A stretch of 64,000 nucleotides of DNA. Origin: Xestospongia muta (lineage: Eukaryota > Porifera > Demospongiae > Haplosclerida > Petrosiidae). Shown piece after piece: positions 48,244 through 58,479 of the stretch. The stretch is from positions 3,100,001 through 3,164,000 of the forward strand of contig OY848930.1 of assembly GCA_963693285.1 (NCBI GenBank), read 5' to 3'. The translations under genes were made by a program, and so were the position numbers. The first letter of the stretch is position 1; each line of letters opens with the position of its first letter. A model generated the notes under the pieces. That model searched no databases. It was given only the letters and a program-made list of their open reading frames with translations, and was not told where the DNA came from.

Positions 48244-48412
48244 TAATTACCTGGATGGAAACTCCTATTACTATCATCAGCTAACTTTTAAAAATTGATT
48301 GATTTGTCATCTATGTCCGCTCATATCAGTTCATTATTATTATGATCATAATAAGGGGTTTCTCTTAAAGAGTTTTTAGATCTTCTAACACGATATTTAT
48401 TTGAGGTTTATT
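48244..48412 (-). pseudogene. Regucalcin / SMP-30 relic, exon 1 only
   Basis: Minus strand shows PYYDHNNNELI-like, ADIDDKSINF-like and LADDSNRSF-like pieces of exon 1 with a stop replacing Trp. It sits at the left end of the module carrying copy F and is followed by the promoter block (48,415-48,520: AGCAGAAGGGGAGATGTCAA). Confidence 0.7.
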
Positions 48413-48414
48413 TA

Positions 48415-48520
48415 CTATTAAAGAACAATAAAGAATGTACAATAAATAAAATCAGTAACTAATACTGTTAGCAGAAGGGGAGATGTCAATGAAAAGATTA
48501 GGGAAGTGACTAAAATAGCA
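48415..48520. promoter_or_regulatory. Duplicated intergenic block (copy d, shortened)
   Basis: Has TACTATTAAAGAACAATAAA, AGCAGAAGGGGAGATGTCAA and AGATTAGGGAAGTGACTAAA, then stops where a MITE-like sequence begins. Confidence 0.45.
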
Positions 48521-49197
48521 TAATAAAAACTTTAACTTGATTACTATTGTCCTGTGTAATTGACTGTTTGCCAAATGATAATGATTTTATTTCTTAAAAG
48601 TCATTATTAGTTCTAACATTTTATAATCAGTCAATTCCATAGGACAATAGTAATCAAACAGCATTATGTTTGCTTTCAGTTGGTATCATACAATCTATAT
48701 AACCATTATATTGGTTAATCAATCAACTTGGTTTTAGAGTATTATTTCATAATAACTTGAACTATATATATATATATATATATATATATCTTACATACTG
48801 TTAATTTGTCTCTACTACAACATACACACTGGTCTATATTAAGTATAAAATAATGGAATTTACTCAAAATAACCCAATGTATACATATGTCATTACATGT
48901 TGTTATTGTTATGTTGTTAACATATTTTGTCATAAATATATATTTACTAACAACTTGTCTATATGTAATAATTTCTGTGAAGCACAGTAGTGCATGCAGA
49001 AAGAACTTCTAAATATCAAAGATCATGGAGTAGATATCTGTGAGTGATTTTATTAATTTAGTCATTTGAATAATCCGGTTGTAATATTTTGCAAGCACTC
49101 ATTTTTAATATACAGTTACATACATACATGTAGGTTTTAGACCAATATTAATTAACAATAATAGTCAATGTTCCTTGTAGGATATTGTCATAAAACA

Positions 49198-52020
49198 ATG
49201 GCATACTTCAGAGTATGATATTGGTTATACTTGTTATTGCTCTGCTAAACTTAACCACTTTCTACTCATATTGTCCAAATTAATACAAGTAATCAACTTT
49301 GGTTCTGGTTATGTAGTGATAATATACCACTGCAAAATAACTTGACACTTCATTTGACACAAAGTAACTACATATGTCATAACGTGACCTTCTGTATTAT
49401 TGAAAATGTTAGTAATATTATATTAAAAGGAGTGGGATCTGATGGGAAATCATCAATTAAATGTCAATTGCAACATGGTTCTACTACTGTTTTTGGTTTT
49501 GTCAATATATCCAGTGTTACTTTAGAAAACTTAGAGTTTACTGGATGTGGAGCAACAATAACAAAGTTAGCTGTGGCATTCTTTAATGACATACACCCAC
49601 ATTTAGGATATAAACAGAAAGCATTACTGGTATTTAACCATTGTCACAATATAACAATACAAGATGTTAACATCACCAATTATATTGGATATGCTATCTT
49701 TATGTTAAATCCTCTTAACTCATCATTAATGAATCAAGTTAGAGTCACAATAGAAACTGGTAGTATGTACTGTAATGATTCTGGTATGTTTGCTTGTGCT
49801 GGCAGTGGTATATTTGTAATGTTTAAAGACACTCAACAAACCTCTCCTTACATGGCAAATGTTAATGTTATATTATCACAGTTTAATCTTCAATTCAACT
49901 TCAACAATATACAAATGTTCCTTTGACTCTAATAGGACATGACATATGTAGTCTTCCTGTGGTTGGTGCTTGTGATCTAACAGTACTGTTTAATTAGTCA
50001 GTTCTGGCTAGATTTTAAGTTAAAATCATTAGTGTTTTAGAAATGGTGGAACAGTATCAGGAAATATATTAATGATATTTTATAATTGTATGGTCAAGTC
50101 TCAACTGTCACTGAGAGATACTGATATATTGACTAGATATATTTTTCCTGTAACTAATCAAATTAGTGGTGCATGTCTTACTATTATCTCAATTTTGTTC
50201 CAAACATGCATATGTCCTTTTAACAGAAATAAAGAATTGCCAGAAAAAACTATGCTTGCATATCTGGATCTTGCCTTTATGCTTTGTAGCAAGTTCTGTC
50301 ATAAATATATCTATAATAATAGATGTTCAAGTAAGATCAATTTTTCAAGGTATTGCTAGTTATACACTCTATTCTACAGTTGCAGTTTTAACATTAATTA
50401 ATTGGAACAATGTTTCATTAAGAGGTAGGAGCACTTTTATTAAATAAAACTCTCCAATGATTGTAGCATATAAGAGTAATATACACATGACAGGACAACT
50501 ATTGTTTACAAAGAACACTGCTACCATGGGAGCTGCCATACAACTATTTTCTTCAGTCCTTATTCTTCACGAACCATTGTCATTCATAATGTAGTAATCC
50601 CTGGTCATCATAGATGTGTAATACAAATTAACACTAACAAAACAGACCTACACAATGTGGACATTATATTGAAATTTAAAAGGAATATAGCAGGACTTGC
50701 AGGTAACAACATTTATGCTACTCCTCTCTACAACTGTTCCTTTCTTTATCCACAACATGATAAGTTTGAATTAGTCCACATTGACTGGAAATCAATTGCA
50801 CATTTTGATGCACCAAAGTCTCCCAACAATGGACTGGAATCAATGTCATCTCAACCAGTCAAAATATGCTCTTGCTATCTTAACCACAATACAAATAAAG
50901 TGGTCAAAAACTGCTCACAATTGTATGCTATTCCTAACATAGAAGCCTTAACATTGCAACACCAGGTAGTCCACCATCTTGATCAGCTGAATATTTATGT
51001 ACATCCTTGTCCAATGGGATTTATGTTAAAAGAAGATGAGTGTGTATGTGATAGTTTCATTGCTGACATGTCACCCTCTACAAAATGTAATATTACTAGA
51101 ACAACTATTTCAATATATTCTGGTCAATGGTTAGGTCATATACCTTTTCATAATAAAAGTAAGTAGGGATTTGCCTCAGTTTGTCCTCCTGGTAACTGTA
51201 AAGCTAACACTCTGCTATTTAATGTGAGATATCCTTTCTCTACTTGTGAGTCCAGTGGTAGCAATAATGCTTGCACTACCTCTGACTATATCAGAAGGAC
51301 CATTAGCTGGTATTATAATAGCTATGAATATCACTTCTGTTTCAACTGTTGACTATTTGGATAGTAACAATTGGCTTGTGTACACTGTTAGAGTCTTTGT
51401 TTCCCTCATGAACCTTAATCTAGGTTTTTCAATGTGTTTGTACAATGGAATGACACCAACTGTTAAAACTGCTATACAATTTGTTTATCCAGTCTACTTG
51501 TGGGTTTTGGTAATTGGATTTATCATATTCAGTCATTACTCTACTAGAATCTCAAACAGAACAGCAAGTTTTTCTTTTCAAGTCCTTGCTAGTCTCACCC
51601 AAATCTCCTTCTCCAAAGTTCTCATGACTTGTATAGACATCATAGCTTATGTTCCTGTTCATACACCACAAGAAGGAACAGTGGTAGTGTGGTATGGTGA
51701 TGGTAATGTTGAATATCTTTACAGTTCTCAATATATTATTCTTTTTACTGTAGCTGTGATAAGTTTACATATTGTTATAGATATTACTTTACATATGTTA
51801 TATATATTACTTTGGTGGTAGGAATTTATTGTCTTTTGTGATGGCTTCATCTAACTACATAATACTTATTTTATTACTGGTTGTGATGGAGTGTCAACGT
51901 TTGTAGAAAGATAATTTGAAGTTGAGAAGAGAAAGAAGTCATGGTCGTGGTCAAGAAGCTATCCTATTGGATGAAGAGGATGATGAGATGAGACAAGCTC
52001 TTTTATTACTTACTGATTAA
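49198..52020 (+). pseudogene. Beta-helix receptor pseudogene, copy F
   Basis: Traceable end to end against copy D, with many lesions: an early frameshift near 49,205-49,255; an open stretch 49,342-49,926; a TAG at about 49,995; a deletion of about 150 codons near 50,200-50,300; loss of the GGAIYADN block at about 50,575; a jump at about 50,945 that removes about 55 codons; and a jump near 51,250 that fuses the stretch before CSQCQ directly to the first helix. Helices 1-4 stay open (51,246-51,821). The region between helices 5 and 8 is deleted. The tail motif DEEDDEMRQALLLLTD survives at 51,970-52,020. Confidence 0.85.
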
Positions 52021-52129
52021 GTTTAGTCATATCCTCAGTTATATATATTAGAAAGTTTGTATGTAATTTTGTAGCTTAGATATAATAATGATTGTTTGGA
52101 AATTTTAGAAAACAAATTCATGTCTAGTG

Positions 52130-52955
52130 ATCAGTGTAGTTTTGTATTCCACTTCATAATACACACTAAACAGTTACTGAAGTATATATCAAGGGTATGT
52201 GTCCAGATGCAATAGATCTGTATGTTTTCCATGATGATGACAAGAAATGTTATGATCAACACATTTGTCCTGATGGCCAAAGCATGTCTGTTTAATGCTT
52301 GTAAGGGTCTCCATCTTGTTGCAATCTCTTAAGATCAACCTGGAGTCTTTGTGATGCCATCTCATTGAGCTATCAAAGTAGTTCTTAAACAAGGTGACTT
52401 TTTGGCCTTATACATTCATAGAAACTAATGATCATTATTGTTATTCTCCTTTACTTAGGTTTCAAAGCATATATGCTCTTTTCTGTATCAGCAGATTGTC
52501 TCTTTGTGGACTTGGCAATAGATACATCATTTCCTTGTCCACAACTCTTGAAGCTACTGACCTACTATTTAATCAGCATCAAAACCAGTTCTCTCTAATG
52601 TTCAACTCATTTCCTGATAAGTTGATATTTTTGTTACTTTGGATTTCGAAAAAGGGTTATGTCAATAAGAATTTCCACATTCTGACTGGTCACCTGCAAA
52701 ACATATAGAAAGATGACTATATATACTTAATACCCTACATGTAATGCATTTATAGAAGAAATAACTCTATTTAGGTTATTTGAGTCAAAGAAGTCATTGT
52801 AATATTTACATTCTACATTCTTTAATGTTTTTCTGGAGATCAATTCTTCTATGGCTTTTCAATTCATAATATTTGCTAAAGATGACAATGCAAAGAAATG
52901 CATTGAGGACAAACAAGATATATGTGGATATGGTGTTCAAAGATTAGAGCTGTTG
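52130..52955 (+). pseudogene. Unrecognised coding relic X downstream of copy F
   Basis: The same blocks as after copies C and D: ATCAAGGGTATGTGTCCAGA, the TGTTATGATCAACACATTTG region, FKAYMLFSVSADCLFVDLAI (about 52,460), and DKQDICGYGVQRLELLTHF (about 52,905-52,960). The match to other copies ends near 52,960, where transposon sequence begins. Confidence 0.45.
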
Positions 52956-52959
52956 ACTC

Positions 52960-53387
52960 ACTTTCTGCGTGAGTATTGTGATTTCGTAGTTTGGTCCGAG
53001 AAAGGTGGTACTTTAGTGGAAAGAGTTTCTGCTGACATCAACTTTTTTTGATAATATTGCTGGTGATCTTCAACACTTCTTTGTCTATGGTATATTGCCA
53101 GAAATAGTTGGCAAATGGTACACAGGGCAACCAGTCTCAAATAAAGAAATCATAGTACCAAATCCACATATAACTGATAAAAATGATATGAATTACAATG
53201 ACGATGAGGACTATGAGAAGACATGATGGTATTGTGGTCAACCCAGCTATGGGCAAATGATACGTTGTGATCACAAGTCTTGTTCTACAGAGTGGTTCCA
53301 TTGTGATTGTTTAAAAATTAGAAAAATTCCAAAAGGTACATGGAAATGTCCGTGTTGGTGGAAGCTACTAAAAAAGGCAAAAAAATA
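52960..53387 (+). pseudogene. YqaJ-type nuclease C-terminus plus PHD finger, decayed
   Basis: Reads REYCDFVVWSEKGGTLVERV, then after a frameshift at about 53,045 HFFVYGILPEIVGKWYTGQP, the C-terminal end of YqaJ-like exonuclease proteins. Next comes a PHD finger: WYCGQPSYGQMIRCDHKSC, EWFHCDCLKI, KGTWKCPCWW. A TGA at 53,225 interrupts before the finger, and the first zinc cysteine is Trp. The other PHD cysteines and the His are in place. The nuclease core is absent. Confidence 0.65.
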
Positions 53388-53654
53388 AAATTTAATCATC
53401 ACTATGGACTATCTTGTATCATTTATCATAATCAAATCCGCCTGTAATCACTAATATCAACCCATCACGTGATCATTTATCCAAGTTCAGCCTATTCATT
53501 TATTTTTAACCACATAATCACTTATTTCATCAAATTATTATAGTAATCAAAAAAACATGTTCAATCATGTGGTACAACTGAGGGTGAAAGATTTATAAGG
53601 CTACAACATACATATACTTTTTTGTCTATAACTGCTAACTCATCATTCTCAGTA

Positions 53655-55287
53655 CTACAAAAATTGAATGGTAGAATCCCTTGTAAGTATAGTGTACTCT
53701 TGCTTCAGAAGTTTTATCACTCCTTCTACATGAATCTGGACCAATGACAACTCATGACTCCAATGAACATCTACCTTTTCAAGTTGCTTTTTTCCTCTTG
53801 TAAACGGAGGCATTTTAATTTCAGCCAAGTACATTTCTACATGATCTTGGCAAGTGAAACCTCTATCGGCTAAGACAACATCACCTTTCAAAAGAAAGAC
53901 AGATCAAATTGCACTTTATTTTATAATAATTGTTACATACCTGGCAGAAGGTAATTCACAAGAGAGGATCGTTCCACTATTTCTTCGTCTGAAATTCTTC
54001 CTCCTGCACACTTGGATACATATGATATTGTTCCCTGTGGAGTAATTCGAATCAAAAATTTCACTGTCAAATGATGTTTATAATTGCTCCACAACTGTGC
54101 TCTTGCAAAGAGATCAGTGGGTCTTTCAGCAAAAACTACTGTGCAGTCAATGATCACGGGACACTTCTTGAAAAATGTTTGGAAGGATGTAGGCATGGTT
54201 AATCGTAAGACATCACGGTCAGGCCACTGAGTGAGTCATTTTGCAGGATGTCTAGGACTCTGTGAAAATGCCTAGAAACTATTGTCTTATTTACATTGAA
54301 TCTATACACAATGTCTTTAAAATGAAAATTAATGCACTTTCATGAGTAACATCATGAAAGTGTTGAACTTGGATAGTTTCTGCCCACAGGGAAGATCAGA
54401 CTCTACCAACTGAAACAGTTCCTTCACAACAATCCAATCAGCAATACCTATATACAGTCAGATATAAGAAAATTAATTACAAAATTAAAATCCTAATTAA
54501 CCTGTATTATGTATATAACTTCAGCACATTGGGGTTGTTTCCTAGTAACTCGTGGTCATCCAGCTTCTTTAATTGTGCCTGGATTGTTTCAACTTCTTTT
54601 TTTGCTGCTGAAAAGGCAGTCTCAAGATCCTTTACTTTCACCAATGCTGCTTCAAGCTCATTTAGATTTGCCAATGTTAAGTCTGTTTGACATCCGGCCG
54701 ACACAACGCTAGAATTTCCTGGTTATTCATTTATACCATCATCTTGCTGTACACAACCAACTTCTAACCTCATGCTTTGTTTTCGCTCTATATGAGATCT
54801 TAGGCATGCGTATCAGCTTTTGGTAGTAATACTGGAACTACTACGGGTACTGTGATATCCCAGATTGAAGGATGGTGCCCTGTCAGGGTTATTCTGTTTG
54901 TAGTATGGTGTAGGCTTTCCTAAATAAAGCACATCCATCACCAGATGTCATTACAAGTAATGCTTAGTTAATTAATTACATGATACAAAATGATCTGAAC
55001 AAACCCTTTTAAGTTTTGATGGGTGCCAGGCTTTGCGATTGCTTCTGGATAGCCACTAATTATACCTAAAACAATAAAAGATGCCATGAGGGATGTGCAT
55101 ATATATATCGTACATATCATAGGCACCTTAGGCTGGAATCAAGCATGCTGGCACTATATCCTTTTTATGTAAGCTTCTCAACGTCTTCTCTTTGGTTTTT
55201 CAACACTTTAGGAATTCTATAAAACCTTTTTGCTAATCCTTTTAATGCTCTCTTAGTACATCCGACCACACAACATGATACCACCAT
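53655..55287 (-). pseudogene. THAP–DDE_4 transposase, decayed
   Basis: The ATG at 55,287 opens MVVSCCVVGCTKRALKGLAK, then FYRIPKVLKNQREDVEKL, a THAP DNA-binding start (C-x4-C). A splice to about 55,055 gives WLSRSNRKAWHPSKLKR. At about 54,925 there is GKPTPYYKQNNPDRAPSFNL. A Leu/Glu/Lys coiled coil follows at 54,704-54,510. Catalytic pieces: IIDCTVVFAERPTDL (first Asp), QLWSNYKHHLTVKFL, TPQGTISYVSKCAGGRISD, then a small intron, VVLADRGFTCQDHV (second Asp), IHVEGVIKLLKQEYTIL (Glu). Frameshifts at about 54,250-54,330 and 54,830 and stops make it inactive. Confidence 0.75.
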
Positions 55288-55299
55288 TTTAGCTGCAGT

Positions 55300-55864
55300 C
55301 TTTTTTGCCAACCAACATGGCAGACAGGATGCTCCGCCTCTAGTTGATTATTTCCTGCCCTATTGCACAGATGCACACAAAGTGTTTCCTTGTTGTATTG
55401 TTTATTGGTATTGTTGCGCTTTGTTTAGGATATACTAGTATATTAACTCAGTTTCTGCTTCTAGGTTGTTCCAAGTTTGTGGTTCTTTGAGGAACAAGCA
55501 GAGAGAAGTTAAACTTGTAGATTTTGTACCACATGATCCAAAATTATATTTTATAGCCTGACAAAATTTTACTTTGGACAACATTTTGCATGAAAATAGA
55601 AGAAACAGCTCATACACATATGCACATAAATAATTTACAATTTTATTTATTTACTCCTACTCACCTGGATGTCCTCAGCTACTTCATATAACTATGGCTG
55701 TCACTTGAATCGTATATGATAATAACAACTGGATTTTTAGACAATGGACTTAAATTGAGACTAAGCAGCTACAATTTCGAACATAGCTAACGGAAATCAC
55801 GTGACAACCTCATATATATGAATATAATTATATATATATATATGTATAATATTATATATGTTAC

Positions 55865-55944
<80 letters not shown>

Positions 55945-55970
55945 ATATATATACATAGTTTGACCTCTAT
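55300..55970. other. Spacer with (TA)n/(CA)n microsatellites
   Basis: No supported gene. 55,810-55,965 is a compound TA/CA/TA simple repeat immediately before the TPR–GIY-YIG gene. Confidence 0.5.
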
Positions 55971-57776
55971 GTGCATTACAACTTAATGTTTGCACATCAG
56001 TATCCTATATATAGCGGTTGCAACAGTAGCCACAAGTCAGAAAAAGTTATGGAATTTAAAGAAAAAGAATTAGGTATTTCTGTTTACTTGCAGTGTCATA
56101 AAAAAAGAGCCATTAATCATTTTACTAAATGGTTGGACAAATATCCTGATGATTTTGAATGTTTCATGTATCGTGGAAGTTGCTATGAAGTACTTGGAAA
56201 GAAAGAAAACGCCTGTTCTGATTACGAAAATGCCAAAAGTAAGGGTAATGTTTGCGAATGTGAAGTTGCTGAAGGTCTTAATCTTCGAATAAATGGTAAA
56301 CTCGAGGAAGCATCTTTTGTTTTTGAAGAAGCTACAAAGACATTTCCGTCAGAGGCCATTGGATGGCATTTCCATGGATTAGATCGTTTTAATCAAGGCC
56401 TTTATGATGAAGTAACAATTGCTGCTTTACAAAAAGCTATTAAATTAAACTATCAACGATCAGCAGTCACTCATTATTTTCTCGGTCTTCTTTTTGACAA
56501 AATAGGTGCTATTGAAGAATCCATCACTCATTTTAAAATTGCCATTGTACTAAAACCAACTTTCACTCTTTCTTATATAGCACTAGGAGAAGGTCTTCTT
56601 AAGATAGGCTTATATGAAGAAGCAAGCCAGCAATTCCACGAAGCGGAAAATTTAAATGATACTCAGTGTATGGAAAATGCAGGTTTAGCACTGGTATATA
56701 TTCATAAAGGGAATGAAGAAGCAGCAATAATAGAAGGTGCAATTGCTATTGAAAAGGCAGAAAGTAGTGAGAGAAATAGTGGAGGTAATAGAGCTCAAGC
56801 TGCTGCTAGCACATCTGGTGGAGGTGGTGATAGTAGTGGGAGCAGCGACGAGAGTAGTAGTGACGATGAGGAATGTCTACTACCTGCAGAAACACATCAA
56901 CCTGTTGATCATGAAATGGATATAAAACCAAGGAGAAAAGCATTTGCTCAAGCAGAGTATTTCACGGGTCCCAGCGAAAAGAAGACAATCTTTCAAGTTA
57001 AAATACGTAGAGAGTTTAGATGGGTATCCTTTGACCCAACAGGCGATAGAGACCGGCTAATCAATGTGTGGAAAGGAGAGAATAAACGAGGAAAAATATC
57101 AGATATGACTTTGGAGTCGTCATATAAATTGACAATTGGAAAATTTGGAAAAATTGAGAACAACCAAAAAGAAGGTTACATCATAAAACGAGATCAATTT
57201 ATAATAGATCCAGACCAACCAACAGCAAAAACAAGGAGTACACGATATGCATGTAGAAACTATCAATGTCCAACCTTCTTATATAAATATAATGAAGGAA
57301 AAGATATAAAACAAGAACATTCACTAAATTTGCCACTAGAGGTTACTCCATCACAGTCATCTAGATGTGGAGATTCTCATTGCAAAACCTGTAAACATGT
57401 AAAAACTGACAATGTTGTTACAAGCACAACCACAGGGTTATCATATGTACTCAAACCTCACACTGAAATCTGCAATGTTTCTTATGTCATCTATCTTCTT
57501 GAATGCAAATGTTGTAAAATACAATATGTTGGAAAAACTAAGAGAGTTGTATCTGCAAGATTTGGAGAACATCTACTTGATATTAAGCATGGACATAACA
57601 AGTCAGTATCTAATCATTTTAATCTACCAGGACATTCTTTAGATGACGTAACTGTTACAATTCTTGAACATGTAAAAGACCCTACCAAACTAAAGGAAAG
57701 GGAGAAGTATTGGATTGAGACAATGGGAACTCTATATCCAAACGGTCTAAATTTAAGACTACCTACATGTTACTAA
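55971..57776 (+). CDS. TPR-repeat protein fused to a Penelope-type GIY-YIG endonuclease (601 aa)
   Basis: One open frame of 601 codons. The first internal Met in context is at residue 27 (MEFKEKELG), so the exact start is uncertain. Residues about 40-265 form tetratricopeptide-like helical repeats (FMYRGSCYEVLGKKENACSD, FLGLLFDKIGAIEESITHFK, ALGEGLLKIGLYEEASQQFH). Residues about 268-300 are Ser/Gly/Asp low complexity. About 315-420 is unrecognised. At 455-475 a cysteine cluster (CGDSHCKTC) precedes the nuclease. Residues 503-596 are a GIY-YIG domain: SYVIYLLEC, IQYVGKTKR, ARFGEHLLDI, NHFNLPGHS, LKEREKYWI and a final GLNLR. The Tyr, Arg, Glu and Asn positions expected for catalysis are present. 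This form is typical of Penelope-like retroelements, but no reverse transcriptase lies nearby. Confidence 0.75.
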   Translation: MHYNLMFAHQYPIYSGCNSSHKSEKVMEFKEKELGISVYLQCHKKRAINHFTKWLDKYPDDFECFMYRGSCYEVLGKKENACSDYENAKSKGNVCECEVAEGLNLRINGKLEEASFVFEEATKTFPSEAIGWHFHGLDRFNQGLYDEVTIAALQKAIKLNYQRSAVTHYFLGLLFDKIGAIEESITHFKIAIVLKPTFTLSYIALGEGLLKIGLYEEASQQFHEAENLNDTQCMENAGLALVYIHKGNEEAAIIEGAIAIEKAESSERNSGGNRAQAAASTSGGGGDSSGSSDESSSDDEECLLPAETHQPVDHEMDIKPRRKAFAQAEYFTGPSEKKTIFQVKIRREFRWVSFDPTGDRDRLINVWKGENKRGKISDMTLESSYKLTIGKFGKIENNQKEGYIIKRDQFIIDPDQPTAKTRSTRYACRNYQCPTFLYKYNEGKDIKQEHSLNLPLEVTPSQSSRCGDSHCKTCKHVKTDNVVTSTTTGLSYVLKPHTEICNVSYVIYLLECKCCKIQYVGKTKRVVSARFGEHLLDIKHGHNKSVSNHFNLPGHSLDDVTVTILEHVKDPTKLKEREKYWIETMGTLYPNGLNLRLPTCY

Positions 57777-58479
57777 TCTGATTAAACTTCCTAAGTTTAA
57801 TGTATGCATGTTACATATATAAACCGTATATTTAACCATGTGTGTGAGTGTAGAGTTATATAACTTTCAGTAGTGTTTACTAATAATAGTAAGTGTTTAA
57901 TAACAAGTCCACCTGTGATTTTCCAAAAAATTATAGGCGTGGGAAGTGTCAGTTTAACCATAATGGGTGTGGCTGTGACAGTCAAAACAAAGTGGAAATT
58001 TTGTAACTGTTCTCTTAGTTAAATTGAACACTTCTAGACTTGGTGTACCTTTGTAACGCTTACCATACCAGTAGTTTCACGACAGCAACAGCTCTTTCTA
58101 GATGTATCTAATTACCTCTACAACTGTTGGCAAAGAAGGTTGTTAAGATGCTTAAAATTTAATATAAATTGTAGAAAAGTATATTTTGTATCCATATATA
58201 TTAGTTTTATTTTAGCAAATAGTTGTTCCATCTTGCTTTTGTTCTTTGGAAAGGTTTTTTCCCACTTTTCAAGCGTTTTCTTACGTAAACAGCCTTTTAT
58301 CTAAAACACGTGTTGGTGGTACTTAACGTTTGCTCTTTTCTGTCAAATTTTGTAGCTGTAGACACTGTTGTTGCTGAGGTAGAGTAATTCAAAGTGTACT
58401 GCAGCTAACAGACAGACGCCCAAATACTGTATGAATCGCCCACGCAGTGAGCGGTGAGAGTTAATAAAATAATGTTGTC
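57777..58479. other. Spacer; weak exon-like block on minus
   Basis: On minus near 58,290-58,210 there is RKKTLEKWEKTFPKNKSKME, then QLFAKIK. This coding-like stretch has no clear start or recognised family. A short acceptor-to-donor block lies at about 58,115-58,150. Nothing else supported. Confidence 0.2.

Larger units (their letters stand above)
52960..55290. mobile_element. Decayed ISL2EU-like DNA transposon (two converging genes)
   Basis: Two gene relics converge: a YqaJ-type protein with a PHD finger on plus (52,960-53,387) and a THAP plus DDE transposase on minus (53,655-55,287). This gene pair is known from ISL2EU elements. The left part of the YqaJ gene is missing, with the junction to relic X near 52,960. 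Terminal repeats could not be identified. Confidence 0.65.
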
